Notes under the pieces: model-generated | The model's input: only the letters and a program-made list of their open reading frames with translations | Told to the model about the DNA's origin: nothing | Database searches by the model: none | DNA from: Schlesneria sphaerica | GTDB lineage: Bacteria; Planctomycetota; Planctomycetia; Planctomycetales; Planctomycetaceae | Length of the DNA stretch: 64,000 nt | NCBI RefSeq assembly: GCF_044336245.1 | Contig: NZ_CP172346.1 | Location: forward strand, 992,001 to 1,056,000 | Direction of reading: 5' to 3' | Position numbers and translations under genes: made by a program | In this document: piece by piece, positions 1 through 8,817 of the stretch | Position numbering within the stretch: the first letter of the stretch is position 1 | How the letters are laid out: every line of letters begins with the position of its first letter

Positions 1-186
1 CGCCACTCCTTTCGGTCAATTGACCCGTGGCAGATCCCCATCGTGACAGATATCCCCCAAGTTCCATTAACGATCGATGCAGGTTGGCCGATTTGCACTG
101 TCTTTGCCGAGGGTTCGGACCCTGTCGCCGTGAAGGAAATGTTGCGAATGCGGGGCGAGGCAGTTCGATCGGCAATCCGTGCGTAG
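1..186 (+). CDS. C-terminal end of an ATP-grasp-like protein (partial)
   Basis: An open frame runs in from the left edge and stops at 184-186, leaving 61 residues. The fragment contains DIPQVPLTIDAGWPICTVFA followed by a helix rich in Glu and Arg. That pattern resembles the tail of COG2232-type ATP-grasp carboligase-like proteins, which end with an ADIP..G..I..G.PVCTVFA segment. This is recognition from a short piece only, so the product is tentative. The gene converges on the alcohol dehydrogenase that ends at 191, with 4 bases between the stop codons. Confidence 0.4.
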   Translation, partial: RHSFRSIDPWQIPIVTDIPQVPLTIDAGWPICTVFAEGSDPVAVKEMLRMRGEAVRSAIRA

Positions 187-190
187 TTTC

Positions 191-1402
191 TCAGTAAGCG
201 GCCTCAAGAATCTCGAGCAGGTCCTGTTCTGTTGGGCAGCGTCCATTCAGCAGCATGAGTCGCTTGATTCCAAACGATTTCCGGGCAAAAACAGGAAGTT
301 GATCGCGCGTCCCGCCCAAGTCGCGAATCCGGGGTGGAATACCAATGGGACTTCGCAGCGCTTCCACTTGAGTGATTGCCAGTTCCGCTGCCGCTTCCGT
401 CGAAAGCCCCTTGGTATCCGCCCCCAGGAGTTCCGCAATCCGCGCAAATTCAGGTAAGCGGGAGGGGAGGTTGAACCGCATCACGTAAGGGAGCAGCAGA
501 CCATTTCCCGCGCCATGAGAACAATGCAGAGCTCCGCCAATCGGATATTCCAGTGCATGGACGAGAGCCACAGCGTTATTCGAGAAGGCGAGCCCCGCCA
601 ATGTCGCCGCGAGAGCCATACCTTCTCGCGCTGCCAGATTTTGTGGTTCGTTGACGGCGGTAACCAGATGCTTTCCGACCAGTTCAATCGCCCGTTCCGC
701 CAGGCAATCACCAATGGGCTGTTTTCCGTCGTAGGGAAAGGGTTCGTCTGCCGGGACATCCAGTTCATGATAGTGGACTGCCGTGTAAGCTTCGATCGCA
801 TGCGTCAGGGCATCGATACCGCTATCGGCTGAAGCACGGGGAGGACAAGTTAACGTCAGCTTTGGATCGACGACTGCCAAGACCGGACGGAGATAGTGGC
901 TGAGCGAACTGATCTTGGTCTGATCCTCAGTATCGGTCAGTACTGCGGCGTGGGAAACTTCACTCCCCGTCCCTGCTGTCGTCGGAATGCAGACCAGCGG
1001 AATGATCGGGCCGGGGACTTTTCCAAAACCAAAATAGTCGCGGTAGCTTCCGCCGTGCGTGAGCACGGTCGCGACGATTTTGGCGAGATCCAGATTGCTT
1101 CCTCCACCGACACCCACGATCACATCGGGTTTGGCCCCGCGCGCCACTTCAATCGCCGCATCCGCAGTCTTGAATGAGGGCTCAGGTTCCCCCCCATCGA
1201 AGATCGTCACGGAGATCCCGGCTGCTTCCAGGGGAGCTTTGACCTGATCGACAATTTGAAACTTCGCGAGAATGGCATCCGAAACAAGCAGTATTCGTTT
1301 TGGCTTCCAGGGTTCGAGGAACTGAGCCAGCCGGCGAACAATTCCTGATCCAAAAACGATGCGCCCGGCCGAGTAGAAATTCCAGTAGTCGCGGTGTGAC
1401 AT
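191..1402 (-). CDS. Iron-containing alcohol dehydrogenase
   Basis: Group III Fe-dependent alcohol dehydrogenase of about 403 residues, expected to oxidise or reduce an alcohol or aldehyde with NAD(P) in the cytoplasm. The N-terminal Rossmann half shows the GGGSNLDLAK nucleotide motif and PTTAGTGSEV. The metal-binding half has DSGIDALTHAIEAY and VHALEYPIGGALHCSHGAGN, which supply the Asp and His ligands. The frame extends upstream to a GTG at 1465. The ATG at 1402 has an AGGTGAG ribosome site six bases away, and homologues begin near the FGSG motif, so 1402 is preferred. The substrate cannot be read from sequence. Hydroxyacid-oxoacid transhydrogenases belong to the same superfamily. Confidence 0.85.
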   Translation of the reverse strand: MSHRDYWNFYSAGRIVFGSGIVRRLAQFLEPWKPKRILLVSDAILAKFQIVDQVKAPLEAAGISVTIFDGGEPEPSFKTADAAIEVARGAKPDVIVGVGGGSNLDLAKIVATVLTHGGSYRDYFGFGKVPGPIIPLVCIPTTAGTGSEVSHAAVLTDTEDQTKISSLSHYLRPVLAVVDPKLTLTCPPRASADSGIDALTHAIEAYTAVHYHELDVPADEPFPYDGKQPIGDCLAERAIELVGKHLVTAVNEPQNLAAREGMALAATLAGLAFSNNAVALVHALEYPIGGALHCSHGAGNGLLLPYVMRFNLPSRLPEFARIAELLGADTKGLSTEAAAELAITQVEALRSPIGIPPRIRDLGGTRDQLPVFARKSFGIKRLMLLNGRCPTEQDLLEILEAAY

Positions 1403-2025
1403 GAAACGCTCACCTGCAAAATGCTGTTCGATTGTTCGGATAGCGGCCTCGATCATATCAGGCACCGCAATCGGTTCCAGATACGCGATGTGAAGGATGT
1501 GATGTGACGGTTATATGTGGTCCTCTCCAAAGTGCTGACAAACGGCGCCATACTGTGCCTCTCCGATGCTCCTGAACCGCCGTGCCGCGTCCCTCTGTTC
1601 ATCCCGGATTCCCCACCCGGTGCACGCTCAAACGTTGAAACCATCTTTCGCGGTGCCGTCCCCTTGATCGACATCAGGTTCGGCAGAGATCACCGTACAC
1701 TGAACTCTAAACTGACAAAATCAGTATACACGTCAAGAACGATGTAACCGTCAAAGTTCCTCCAGTTGGAGTGTTGGTTACAACGAGACACCGACTCGCT
1801 ATTTGGAAGCAGTCGTACCGCTTATTCCCGATGCAGTGGTTGCCGGGATGTCGATTCGATTGCGAGACTACTCTGTTTCGTGATACATCCGATTCGTCAT
1901 CGCGAGGCCATCCTCAATCGATCACGTTCGGTAAATGAGATCAGGGTCTCTTTTGAGAGAGAGCACTGCGAATGACGCCCAACGGATTGGGCCCGGAAAC
2001 GAAGTGCCCAAGCGGAGTCTGCCAA
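1403..2025. other. Gene-free stretch between divergent genes
   Basis: About 620 bases between the divergent alcohol dehydrogenase and HEAT-repeat genes. Short frames exist, but none has a convincing ribosome site or recognisable product. It must carry both promoters; I could not assign -35 and -10 boxes with confidence. Confidence 0.5.
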
Positions 2026-4251
2026 ATGGCCCGAATTCGGATTATGTTACCAATTCTCGTCGCCTGGATGGTCTTTGTACTATCCGGTGCGTCAACTCTT
2101 TGGGCCCAGCCTTCGCCCCCAAAGCCAGCCATCGAACGTTCGCCGCTGTTAAAAGAACCGACGACTCCGGAAGAGATGTTCGCCGCAGCAGTTCTCACGG
2201 CCGATCTGGCCCGGCTTGATCTTGCTCGACTCTATCTTGAGCAATTTGAAGCCACTGAACCCGATAACGAAACGCTGATCCAACTGCGTGACAAGTACGG
2301 TACGAGTGATTTCGTGAAGCTTTCCCTTTTTAAAGAGTTGCAGCCGAACTCACAGAACTTGCTCGATCGTCTCAACGCCGCTGCGCGACTTCAGGCGGCT
2401 GACCCGGCGTTTGTTGATACCCTCATCAAGCGATTATCGGTTAATGAAACCGAACGTGCACTCGCCACAGCGGAACTCCGAAATGCGGGAATCCAAGTTG
2501 TTCCCGAGATTTTGCGGCAGATGTCGCTTCAGGAGATGGTCGATCAGCAGGACACGCTGCTGCTGGCACTGGTGCGGATGGGACCACAGGTCGTCCCTGC
2601 CTTGACTGGGGCCATGGATACCCCGGACGAACGAGTCCGGGCTGCCATTATCGACGCATTAGGATATCTCAAATCGCCCGAAGCCATCCCCTATCTCTGG
2701 TTTCCCGCATTTGATGAACAGCAACCCGCAGGCGTGCAGACTTCCGCGAAGAATGCACTGTCGAAGTTGCTGAAGTCATACCCGAAATTGGGACTGCAGT
2801 TTTCGTCGGTGACGGCAGCCAACGAACTGCGGCGTCTGGCACGACTCTATTACCGCACTCCTCAGGCTCTTCCCGTCGATGATGACGGCAATGTCCATCT
2901 GTGGACGTGGAGTGACGCTGTCGGGACGGTGGTCGATAAGGCGATTTCACCACAATTGGCATCACTCTACGTGGCGACCCGATTCGCACGTCAATCTCTG
3001 GCATTGTCACCCGAACAACCCGAACCACAGCGCCAGTATCTTGCCGCACTCCTGGGGCTCGAAGTTTTGCGTCAGGGCTGGGATACACCACGAGTGAGTA
3101 CTCCCGGCACGGCCATGTATCTGGGCCTGACAGCGGGTGAAGAGACGATGGCACAGGTGCTTGCCGAGGCGCTCGACGCAAAACGTCCATCCACGGCGGT
3201 GCCTGCACTCGAGATCCTGGGACAACTGGGGACGAGAGAGCAACTGATATCGCGAAACGGGACGAAGTCGCCCGTACTGGCTGCATTGAACTCTCCCGAT
3301 CCACGGGTGCAGTTCACAGCTGCTACGACCATCCTGAAGCTCGATCCGAAACATGGCTTTTCGGGCTCCAATCGAATTGTCGGGATCCTCGCCCGGGCTC
3401 TGACGGATGTGAATCAACCTCGAGCCATTGTCATCGATTCGGACGTTCACCGTGCCAGTGCGGTGATGGGCTACATGTCGAGCGGTGGATATGCCGCTGA
3501 TATGGCCGCATCCGGACGTCAGGGCTTTGAATTGGCTTCCACTCTTACCGGTGTCGAAGTTGTCTTGATCCATGTCAATGTTCAGCGATGGGACTTAACC
3601 CAGACGTTGTCAAACTTTCGCGCGGATGCCAGGACGTCTCAGTTGCCGATCGTCCTTTACGGGCCCGGCGACCTGACGGATGACCTGACCCGGTTGGTCA
3701 CTCGCTCGGCACCTGCAACCTACATCGCCGAATCCGCTACCGTGTCTGACTTCCTGGATCAGTTCTTCCCGTTCATCAAGTCCGTCAAGTCAGATCCGCT
3801 GACGCCACAAGAGCGTGACCTGCAGATGAGTACCGCGGCCTACTGGCTGGCAACGATCGGCAGCGGCAGCCTCTCGAAAATTTTCGATTTGTCACAAGTG
3901 GAAAACGAGTTGGTCCTCGCGACCGAAAATCCTGCGATCGCCACCAATGCTCTGATCGGGCTGGCTGGAGTCAGAACCCCCTCTGCGCAGCGACGCCTTG
4001 CAGACATTGCCGTCAACCCACAGATGATTGACGGCGTGCGGCAGACGGCGGCGAACCAACTGGCCTACCACATCCAGCAGTTCGGCCTGATGCTCACCAA
4101 AGATGAAGTTATCAATGTCCACGCAGGTTGGAAGAACACGGAAAACCCGGACGTGAAGGGGGCGCTCGCCAGTGTGATCGGGTCGTTGCGTCCCAATCCG
4201 ACAATCGTCAGCGAGCGGCTGCGGGCCTTTCCGGTTCCTGTTGCTAACTGA
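2026..4251 (+). CDS. Exported HEAT-repeat protein with degenerate receiver domain
   Basis: About 741 residues from the ATG at 2026, which has CGGAG nine bases upstream and begins a clear signal peptide (MARIRIMLPILVAWMV, cleavage probably after SGASTLWA). A start at 1972 would bury that signal behind 18 hydrophilic residues. Helical HEAT-like repeats fill roughly residues 100-260 and 360-460 and resume after 610. Between them, about 464-590, lies a receiver-like alpha/beta fold: AIVIDSD (471-473) gives the acidic pair, but the phospho-acceptor Asp is replaced around His516, and the conserved Thr and Lys positions read Tyr545 and Glu/Ser. Phosphorylation is therefore unlikely and a scaffolding role is inferred. 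A receiver fold in an exported protein is unusual. True function unknown. Confidence 0.7.
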   Translation: MARIRIMLPILVAWMVFVLSGASTLWAQPSPPKPAIERSPLLKEPTTPEEMFAAAVLTADLARLDLARLYLEQFEATEPDNETLIQLRDKYGTSDFVKLSLFKELQPNSQNLLDRLNAAARLQAADPAFVDTLIKRLSVNETERALATAELRNAGIQVVPEILRQMSLQEMVDQQDTLLLALVRMGPQVVPALTGAMDTPDERVRAAIIDALGYLKSPEAIPYLWFPAFDEQQPAGVQTSAKNALSKLLKSYPKLGLQFSSVTAANELRRLARLYYRTPQALPVDDDGNVHLWTWSDAVGTVVDKAISPQLASLYVATRFARQSLALSPEQPEPQRQYLAALLGLEVLRQGWDTPRVSTPGTAMYLGLTAGEETMAQVLAEALDAKRPSTAVPALEILGQLGTREQLISRNGTKSPVLAALNSPDPRVQFTAATTILKLDPKHGFSGSNRIVGILARALTDVNQPRAIVIDSDVHRASAVMGYMSSGGYAADMAASGRQGFELASTLTGVEVVLIHVNVQRWDLTQTLSNFRADARTSQLPIVLYGPGDLTDDLTRLVTRSAPATYIAESATVSDFLDQFFPFIKSVKSDPLTPQERDLQMSTAAYWLATIGSGSLSKIFDLSQVENELVLATENPAIATNALIGLAGVRTPSAQRRLADIAVNPQMIDGVRQTAANQLAYHIQQFGLMLTKDEVINVHAGWKNTENPDVKGALASVIGSLRPNPTIVSERLRAFPVPVAN

Positions 4252-4702
4252 AACGGAGAACCGGCAGCGAAGTTCAGAGGGCTCTCGTGCATCACTCGGC
4301 GCGAATGATTCTGACTGTAATCAGCGCATTGTGCCGAACTGATGCAGCGGTCGAACCAGTCGAGCCCGTAGTGACGACGGACCTGACCAGGTGAAGCAAC
4401 ATGTGGTGGCTTTCGCTGCCCGCAGGAACGACAAAACTCCGGCGCAATGAGATGTTTGCACATTCAACAGACGGCTTCAATAAGTGCCGGCGCGTTATCG
4501 TTCCTGATGAACTGGAATTGGAAAGGGAACTGATCGCCGTCATGAAAAATGCCTGCTACCCATGACTGAGCAGCAGGCATCCTATCTGACTTGCGGTTGA
4601 AGTAATTTTCCCGAAGACCAGACCAGCACAACGATTTGAACGATGTTCGGATCGTCGACGGCTCGATGCTCACACCAGAGCGGGCATTTGCGTCAGGCCG
4701 GA
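4252..4702. other. Gene-free stretch with terminator
   Basis: About 450 bases between the convergent HEAT-repeat and VOC genes. It holds the minus-strand terminator at 4544-4580. I see no gene in the rest. Confidence 0.5.
4544..4580 (-). terminator. Intrinsic terminator of the queF/VOC run
   Basis: A 9-bp perfect stem (4549-4557 with 4572-4580) reads ATGCCTGCT/AGCAGGCAT and, on the minus strand, is followed by a run of T. It lies about 120 bases beyond the VOC gene stop. Confidence 0.75.
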
Positions 4703-5275
4703 TTACTTCTTAGACCAGGGACCGACCAGTTCGACCAGATTCCCGTCGGGATCACGATAGTTGGCCAGCGCCAAACCTGCGGGGAAGCCTTGAGGAAGGG
4801 GTACCGGGCATTTTGCAATCGGCTTGCCGCCACCCTTGGCGGCATTCTCCACAGCCAGATTAAGATTCTTGACGGGGATTGTCAGGTAGCGGAAACCGTA
4901 CGACGAGTGAATAAACGTGTTGTCCACGCGGGCCCCTGGCGTCGACTTGAACTGCATCAGCTTCAATTTCGTCGCTGTTTCCCCCTCGCCCAGCACCAGC
5001 ACATGGACGTCCAGATCAATGTTATTCGACAGGCCAGTATCGAGTCCAAACGCGCCGGGAACCTTGAAGCCAGGGACTTCAGTGAAACCGAGAACATCCT
5101 TGTAGAACTTCAGCGACTTATCGAGGTCACTGACCACCATCCCCAGATCAATCGTCTGGCTGGCGAAGTTCGAATCTCGCTGCCCCTTCTGATTGGCAAA
5201 TCCCCCCAGCGCAAAGGCCGTAAGAGCAACACCGGTCAAGCAAACGACGCGAAACCATGTATTTCGGCGATTCAT
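4703..5275 (-). CDS. Exported VOC/glyoxalase-fold protein
   Basis: About 190 residues. The start at 5275 is set by an AGAGG ribosome site six bases upstream and by the signal-like N-terminus MNRRNTWFRVVCLTGVAL. A longer frame to 5356 is ignored. The body is a single vicinal-oxygen-chelate module: IDLGMVVSDLDKSLKFYKDVLGF at its start (its first metal-ligand position, usually His, reads Gly) and YRDPDGNLVELVGPW at its end, retaining the Glu ligand. VOC proteins are usually cytoplasmic; this one is probably exported or anchored. Substrate unknown. It follows queF by 91 bases on the same strand and is the last gene before the terminator at 4544-4580. Confidence 0.75.
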   Translation of the reverse strand: MNRRNTWFRVVCLTGVALTAFALGGFANQKGQRDSNFASQTIDLGMVVSDLDKSLKFYKDVLGFTEVPGFKVPGAFGLDTGLSNNIDLDVHVLVLGEGETATKLKLMQFKSTPGARVDNTFIHSSYGFRYLTIPVKNLNLAVENAAKGGGKPIAKCPVPLPQGFPAGLALANYRDPDGNLVELVGPWSKK

Positions 5276-5315
5276 AGAAGCCTCTCGAGTCTGATGGAAA
5301 CAGGACCAGGTTCCA

Positions 5316-5329
5316 GTAACGGCCGTTAC
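5316..5329. promoter_or_regulatory. Perfect palindrome upstream of the VOC gene
   Basis: GTAACGGCCGTTAC is a perfect 14-base palindrome 41 bases upstream of the VOC start codon and just past the queF stop. It could be an operator for a dimeric regulator or simply a chance palindrome. Confidence 0.25.
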
Positions 5330-5366
5330 GGTAATTGCGAGTTCGCCGGCAAGCAACTGAATCGGG

Positions 5367-5726
5367 TTATTTGTTCCCGGGAGCCTTGTAGGTCACCGTG
5401 ACGTTGGTGCGAATTCCGCCGCGGGGAGTATAAGCCCCCACCAGCGTCATGGATCGAGGTTTTGTCACGGCGACCAGATCGTCCAGAATCTCGTTTGTCA
5501 CCGCTTCATAGAACGCCCCGTGATTGCGAAACTGCTGGAGATAGAGCTTTAGCGACTTCAGTTCGTAACAGAGCTGGTCCGGTACGTACGTTAAAGTCAG
5601 CACGCCGAAGTCTGGTTGTCCGGTCTTGGGACACAGCGAGGTGAATTCGGGACAGATCGTCTCGATGGAGTAGTCCCGCGTCGGGTAGGGATTGGGGAAA
5701 GTCTCGAGCATGTCACGGAAAGGCAT
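5367..5726 (-). CDS. queF: NADPH-dependent 7-cyano-7-deazaguanine reductase
   Basis: Short-form (unimodular) QueF of 119 residues, which reduces preQ0 to preQ1 in queuosine biosynthesis. Visible hallmarks are the catalytic cysteine in EFTSLCPKTGQPDFG, the NADPH-binding ELKSLKLY motif, the FRNHGAFYE segment and the T-fold strand RGGIRTNVTV. Length matches the type I family. It is the fourth gene of a minus-strand run after the UPF0210 gene (194-base gap) and before the exported VOC protein. No other queuosine gene lies in the window. I looked for a preQ1 riboswitch in the leader and did not find the consensus. Confidence 0.95.
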   Translation of the reverse strand: MPFRDMLETFPNPYPTRDYSIETICPEFTSLCPKTGQPDFGVLTLTYVPDQLCYELKSLKLYLQQFRNHGAFYEAVTNEILDDLVAVTKPRSMTLVGAYTPRGGIRTNVTVTYKAPGNK

Positions 5727-5756
5727 ATTGCAGTCTCAATTTCAGTAATGGGTCAT

Positions 5757-5773
5757 GGCGTGTTCGAAACGCC
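5757..5773 (-). other. Small hairpin in the queF leader
   Basis: GGCGT and ACGCC form a 5-bp stem about 30 bases upstream of the queF start and 150 bases past the UPF0210 stop. It has no T-run, so it is weak as a terminator. Its role is unclear. Confidence 0.25.
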
Positions 5774-5920
5774 GGATCGTGCTGGAAGGCAACAGGGTTG
5801 GCAACGGCAATGAATTCTCGTCGCAGCCAACCCGCCGGCGGAACTGATCGTCATGGGATTGTAGTGACGCCGACGCGTTTCCCAATCCCTCAGCGGGATA
5901 GAAAGCAAAGTTTTGAAGCG

Positions 5921-7279
5921 TCAGCGGATCGGGGGCAACCGCCCACCATGTTCGATGAATCGATGGGACAGCCCCGCTCCTCGAACCGGCAGAATCACGG
6001 TGCTTCCCTTCATTCGATTGTAGGAAACCAGTTCACCGGCTTCCTTCCCAGGAACGACGATTAGCCGTACCGCTGCAGGACGCCTGTTAAGCACAGCAAA
6101 GGAGACCTGATCCGAGATAATCGCCGCCAGTGTGGCAACGTCGGTATCTCCCGGAAGACAAATCAGGTCCAGGCCGTTGGCGCCGGAATTGGCGGCCATG
6201 CACAACTGGTCGAAAGTCAGCGTTCCTGACTGAGTTGCGGCAGCCAGCGATTCGTCTTCCAGGACAGACAGCATGATTCTGGAATAAGACCCTGCAGAAC
6301 AGGAAGCGAAAGCCGAACCTGCACGCATGGCGCTGAGAATCATCGAAAGGGCTGTGGCCGTCCCAGGAGCACCGACGCGTTTGATTCCCAGCAGAGGCAG
6401 TAAATCGACAACGCTGTCTCCGGGACGGTGAGTGGGCGCTAATGTGACGTCGATACTGCCGAAATCCGCCCCCAGCCGGCTGGCAATCTCACGGCCAACG
6501 AGTTCCGCCGTTCGGGTCGCCTGAAACACGGCCGTCTGAATGACCGAAGCAAACTCATCCAGCCGGGAATTCGGATTCTCAAGCAGCCGCTGCTCCAAAG
6601 CATGACGGATGATCGCCGCGGCCCCGACTCCGACATGGACGACCAGGTCACCCCAGCCGTCGCCGAGGCAGGCTCCTGTCAGATGAGGGTGCCCCGTCGA
6701 GTCGTTCGCGAGCACCGCAAGTTTTGCGGCTGCGTCACCATTACGATCCCGCGTCGCCTCTGCGGCTTGCAGCAGAGTCTCGGCCACCAGCGAGATCGCG
6801 TCCATGTTCACGCCATTCTCGGTCGAGCCGACATGAACGGCTGCACGCAAACGCTCGGTGTGGGTCAGTGCTTCCGGCAGGCTTGTAATCAACTGCCGGG
6901 CACTCTGCGTCATCCCGTGCTGGACATCCGCGGCATATCCCCCGATTCGATCAGCGTGAACGTTGGCCGCGGCGCCATCCAGTGTCTTGGCGATGTTGAC
7001 GAAGTCCGACGCATTAAATCCCTGCGCAACCCGGTCGATCGGGGTGACACACAATCGACGCTGCAGGACCGGAACCCCGGTCAGCGCGGCGACTTCCGAG
7101 CAGACGGCATTCAGCCGCCCTGCTTTTGAAATGATCCGATGATAGATCCCTTCGCACAGCTTATGGAAATTGCGATCCGCGCAATCCGAGATATTGATAC
7201 CCAGTGTGACCGTGCGCACATCCAGCGGCAACTGTCGCAACTGTTGCAGGGCTGAAAAGAACCCTGTTAATTGATCCAT
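5921..7279 (-). CDS. UPF0210 / DUF711 family protein
   Basis: About 452 residues, close to the usual length of the UPF0210 (DUF711) family, whose biochemical role is not established. Recognisable segments are VRTVTLGINISDC at the start, VHVGSTENGVNMDAI, the glycine-rich TGACLGDGWGDLVVHVGVG, the acidic LAPTHRPGDSVVDLL, GIKRVGAPGTATALSMI and the C-terminal VVPGKEAGELVSY. The start at 7279 avoids a 41-base overlap with the gene upstream that the longest frame would require. In many bacteria UPF0210 is encoded next to an ACT-domain UPF0237 protein, and the same arrangement is seen here with the two-ACT gene 76 bases upstream. That pairing supports a functional partnership, perhaps amino-acid sensing. 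Confidence 0.85.
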   Translation of the reverse strand: MDQLTGFFSALQQLRQLPLDVRTVTLGINISDCADRNFHKLCEGIYHRIISKAGRLNAVCSEVAALTGVPVLQRRLCVTPIDRVAQGFNASDFVNIAKTLDGAAANVHADRIGGYAADVQHGMTQSARQLITSLPEALTHTERLRAAVHVGSTENGVNMDAISLVAETLLQAAEATRDRNGDAAAKLAVLANDSTGHPHLTGACLGDGWGDLVVHVGVGAAAIIRHALEQRLLENPNSRLDEFASVIQTAVFQATRTAELVGREIASRLGADFGSIDVTLAPTHRPGDSVVDLLPLLGIKRVGAPGTATALSMILSAMRAGSAFASCSAGSYSRIMLSVLEDESLAAATQSGTLTFDQLCMAANSGANGLDLICLPGDTDVATLAAIISDQVSFAVLNRRPAAVRLIVVPGKEAGELVSYNRMKGSTVILPVRGAGLSHRFIEHGGRLPPIR

Positions 7280-7355
7280 AGTGGAACTCTGCGGAGAGGA
7301 TTGAGTTGGTGACGAATTCGGGAAACGTTTCCCATCCGAACATCGTGGGCGAACG

Positions 7356-7976
7356 TCACGGGACGACCGCGTTGGAAACGACCGTGTTGAAGCCAACTGG
7401 TTCTGGATGCGCCAGTGCGGCGATCACTCGACGATGCTGTAATGAAACAGTGATACCATCCGCCTGAAATTCATTGCGGAGCTCTTCACATAATTGCAGC
7501 GCGTCAACACCTGGAGGTACCGACAGTTCCATCGCTGCCAGGAACATTTTGGCTTGTGATTCTTTGTCACGACATTCCAGCCGCCCCTGCAGATCGACCA
7601 GATCAATTCCATCCAGGGCGAGCCGATGTGCCAGAAACCGCAGGACACCTGGCCGATCAGGCCCGGCAAGGGTTAAAACGTAGCGTTCCTTTGGCGTTGG
7701 CTCGGTAGCTCCGTCGAAGCCCATGTCCTTTTCAGGATCGCGCAGAGTCACATCAGCACCGAACGCCCGACAGACCGCACGTATGTGCTCAACAATCACC
7801 TCGGGGTCCTGGTCGTCGGCAAACTCAGCCGCCATGATCATGGCAAAGAATTTCTGGATGACCGCCTGACTGACGTCACGCAAGTTGCCGCCCAGCTCAT
7901 CAAGTGCGTTCGCCAGGGCTGCAAGGATGCCAGTCCGATTTGCAGCAACCACCGTCATGATGTAAAGCTTCGACAT
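7356..7976 (-). CDS. Two-ACT-domain regulatory protein (GcvR/UPF0237-like)
   Basis: About 206 residues holding two ACT modules. The first (about 1-85) opens with LYIMTVVAANRTGILAALA, the second (about 95-180) with RYVLTLAGPDRPGVLRFLA. Each has the glycine turn that usually binds a small ligand, often an amino acid. GcvR-like proteins share this architecture. The ATG at 7976 is chosen over a TTG at 7988 because the ACT strand begins directly after it. Being next to UPF0210 matches the common UPF0237-UPF0210 pair, although UPF0237 proteins usually have one ACT domain, so this is a double version. Cytoplasmic; the ligand is not known. Confidence 0.85.
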   Translation of the reverse strand: MSKLYIMTVVAANRTGILAALANALDELGGNLRDVSQAVIQKFFAMIMAAEFADDQDPEVIVEHIRAVCRAFGADVTLRDPEKDMGFDGATEPTPKERYVLTLAGPDRPGVLRFLAHRLALDGIDLVDLQGRLECRDKESQAKMFLAAMELSVPPGVDALQLCEELRNEFQADGITVSLQHRRVIAALAHPEPVGFNTVVSNAVVP

Positions 7977-8028
7977 AGTTACTTTCAACGCAAAGGCGAT
8001 GAGGTCATTTTCTCAATCGGAACCAGTC

Positions 8029-8817
8029 TTAGCCACCCAGCAGACTCTGTCGGATAAGCCCCAGGCCGCGACGGATGTCAGAGGCGCGATCGTCCCCCTC
8101 GGTTCGGATGGCGGTCAACCAACCTCGATAGTCCATTTCACTCAGCAACGCAAAGACTTCAATCCAGTCAACGTTCCCCCGCCCGACAGCCCGTTCTTCA
8201 CCCCCGCGCATTCCGGAATCTCCGTCCCGCAGCTGCACATGAACGACGTGTTCGTGCAGAATGCGCAGCGATTCTGCAACCGGACGACGAGTCATGGCAA
8301 AGTGAGCGGGGTCGAAATCGATGCCGATCAATCCCGTCTTGATCTCTTGCACCAACTTCAGCAGGGTCTCTGCCGAATCGTTCGTCGGTGTGATGGCAAG
8401 GGTGGTGCCAATATGAGTTGAATGGCGGGCCAGATCACTCAGCACTTCAACCAGAAGTTGTCGATCTTTCGATTCCGCCTCTTCCGGAATTCGCCCGACA
8501 CGCAAACAGAGCACAGTCGAATTCAATGAATAAGCAAATTTCATTGCATCGCGGATTGCTGCAATTCGAACGTCGAGCTTGTCCTGTTCAAACAGGGGAT
8601 AATTCAGGGGAAAGACGGCCCCGGACACGATAAGACCGTATTCGCTGATCTGATGCAGCAGATCACGGCGTCCGGTTGACGTAATTTCGGATGCTCGCAG
8701 CTCGTAGCGGAGATCGAACTGCACCCCTTTCACATTCAACTCGGCCGCCGTCTTGATCGATTCAAGAAGCGGTTCAGCAAAACAGCGTGTCCCAACAGCA
8801 AGTCGAAATTGGCGCAT
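8029..8817 (-). CDS. Sugar phosphate isomerase/epimerase-like TIM barrel
   Basis: About 262 residues with the AP-endonuclease-2/xylose-isomerase-like fold. Strands ending in catalytic or metal-binding acids can be followed: GVQFDLRYEL, LNSTVLCLRVGR, LAITPTNDS, GLIGIDFDPAHFAM, VVHVQLRDGDSG, VDWIEVFALLSEMDYRGWLTAIRTEG. This fits the metal-dependent sugar isomerase/epimerase family. The usual Glu at the fourth strand (LAIE.) reads Thr-Pro here, so the metal site may be altered. It is the first gene of the minus-strand run leading to queF. Substrate unknown. Confidence 0.75.
   Translation of the reverse strand: MRQFRLAVGTRCFAEPLLESIKTAAELNVKGVQFDLRYELRASEITSTGRRDLLHQISEYGLIVSGAVFPLNYPLFEQDKLDVRIAAIRDAMKFAYSLNSTVLCLRVGRIPEEAESKDRQLLVEVLSDLARHSTHIGTTLAITPTNDSAETLLKLVQEIKTGLIGIDFDPAHFAMTRRPVAESLRILHEHVVHVQLRDGDSGMRGGEERAVGRGNVDWIEVFALLSEMDYRGWLTAIRTEGDDRASDIRRGLGLIRQSLLGG

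Noticed and set aside
4643..5401. Plus-strand frame of 252 residues opposite the VOC gene
   Set aside because: The minus strand encodes a VOC fold with signal; the opposite frame has no domain.
5727..5920. preQ1 riboswitch upstream of queF
   Set aside because: I looked for the conserved C-rich loop and A-rich tail and did not find them; only a small hairpin is present.
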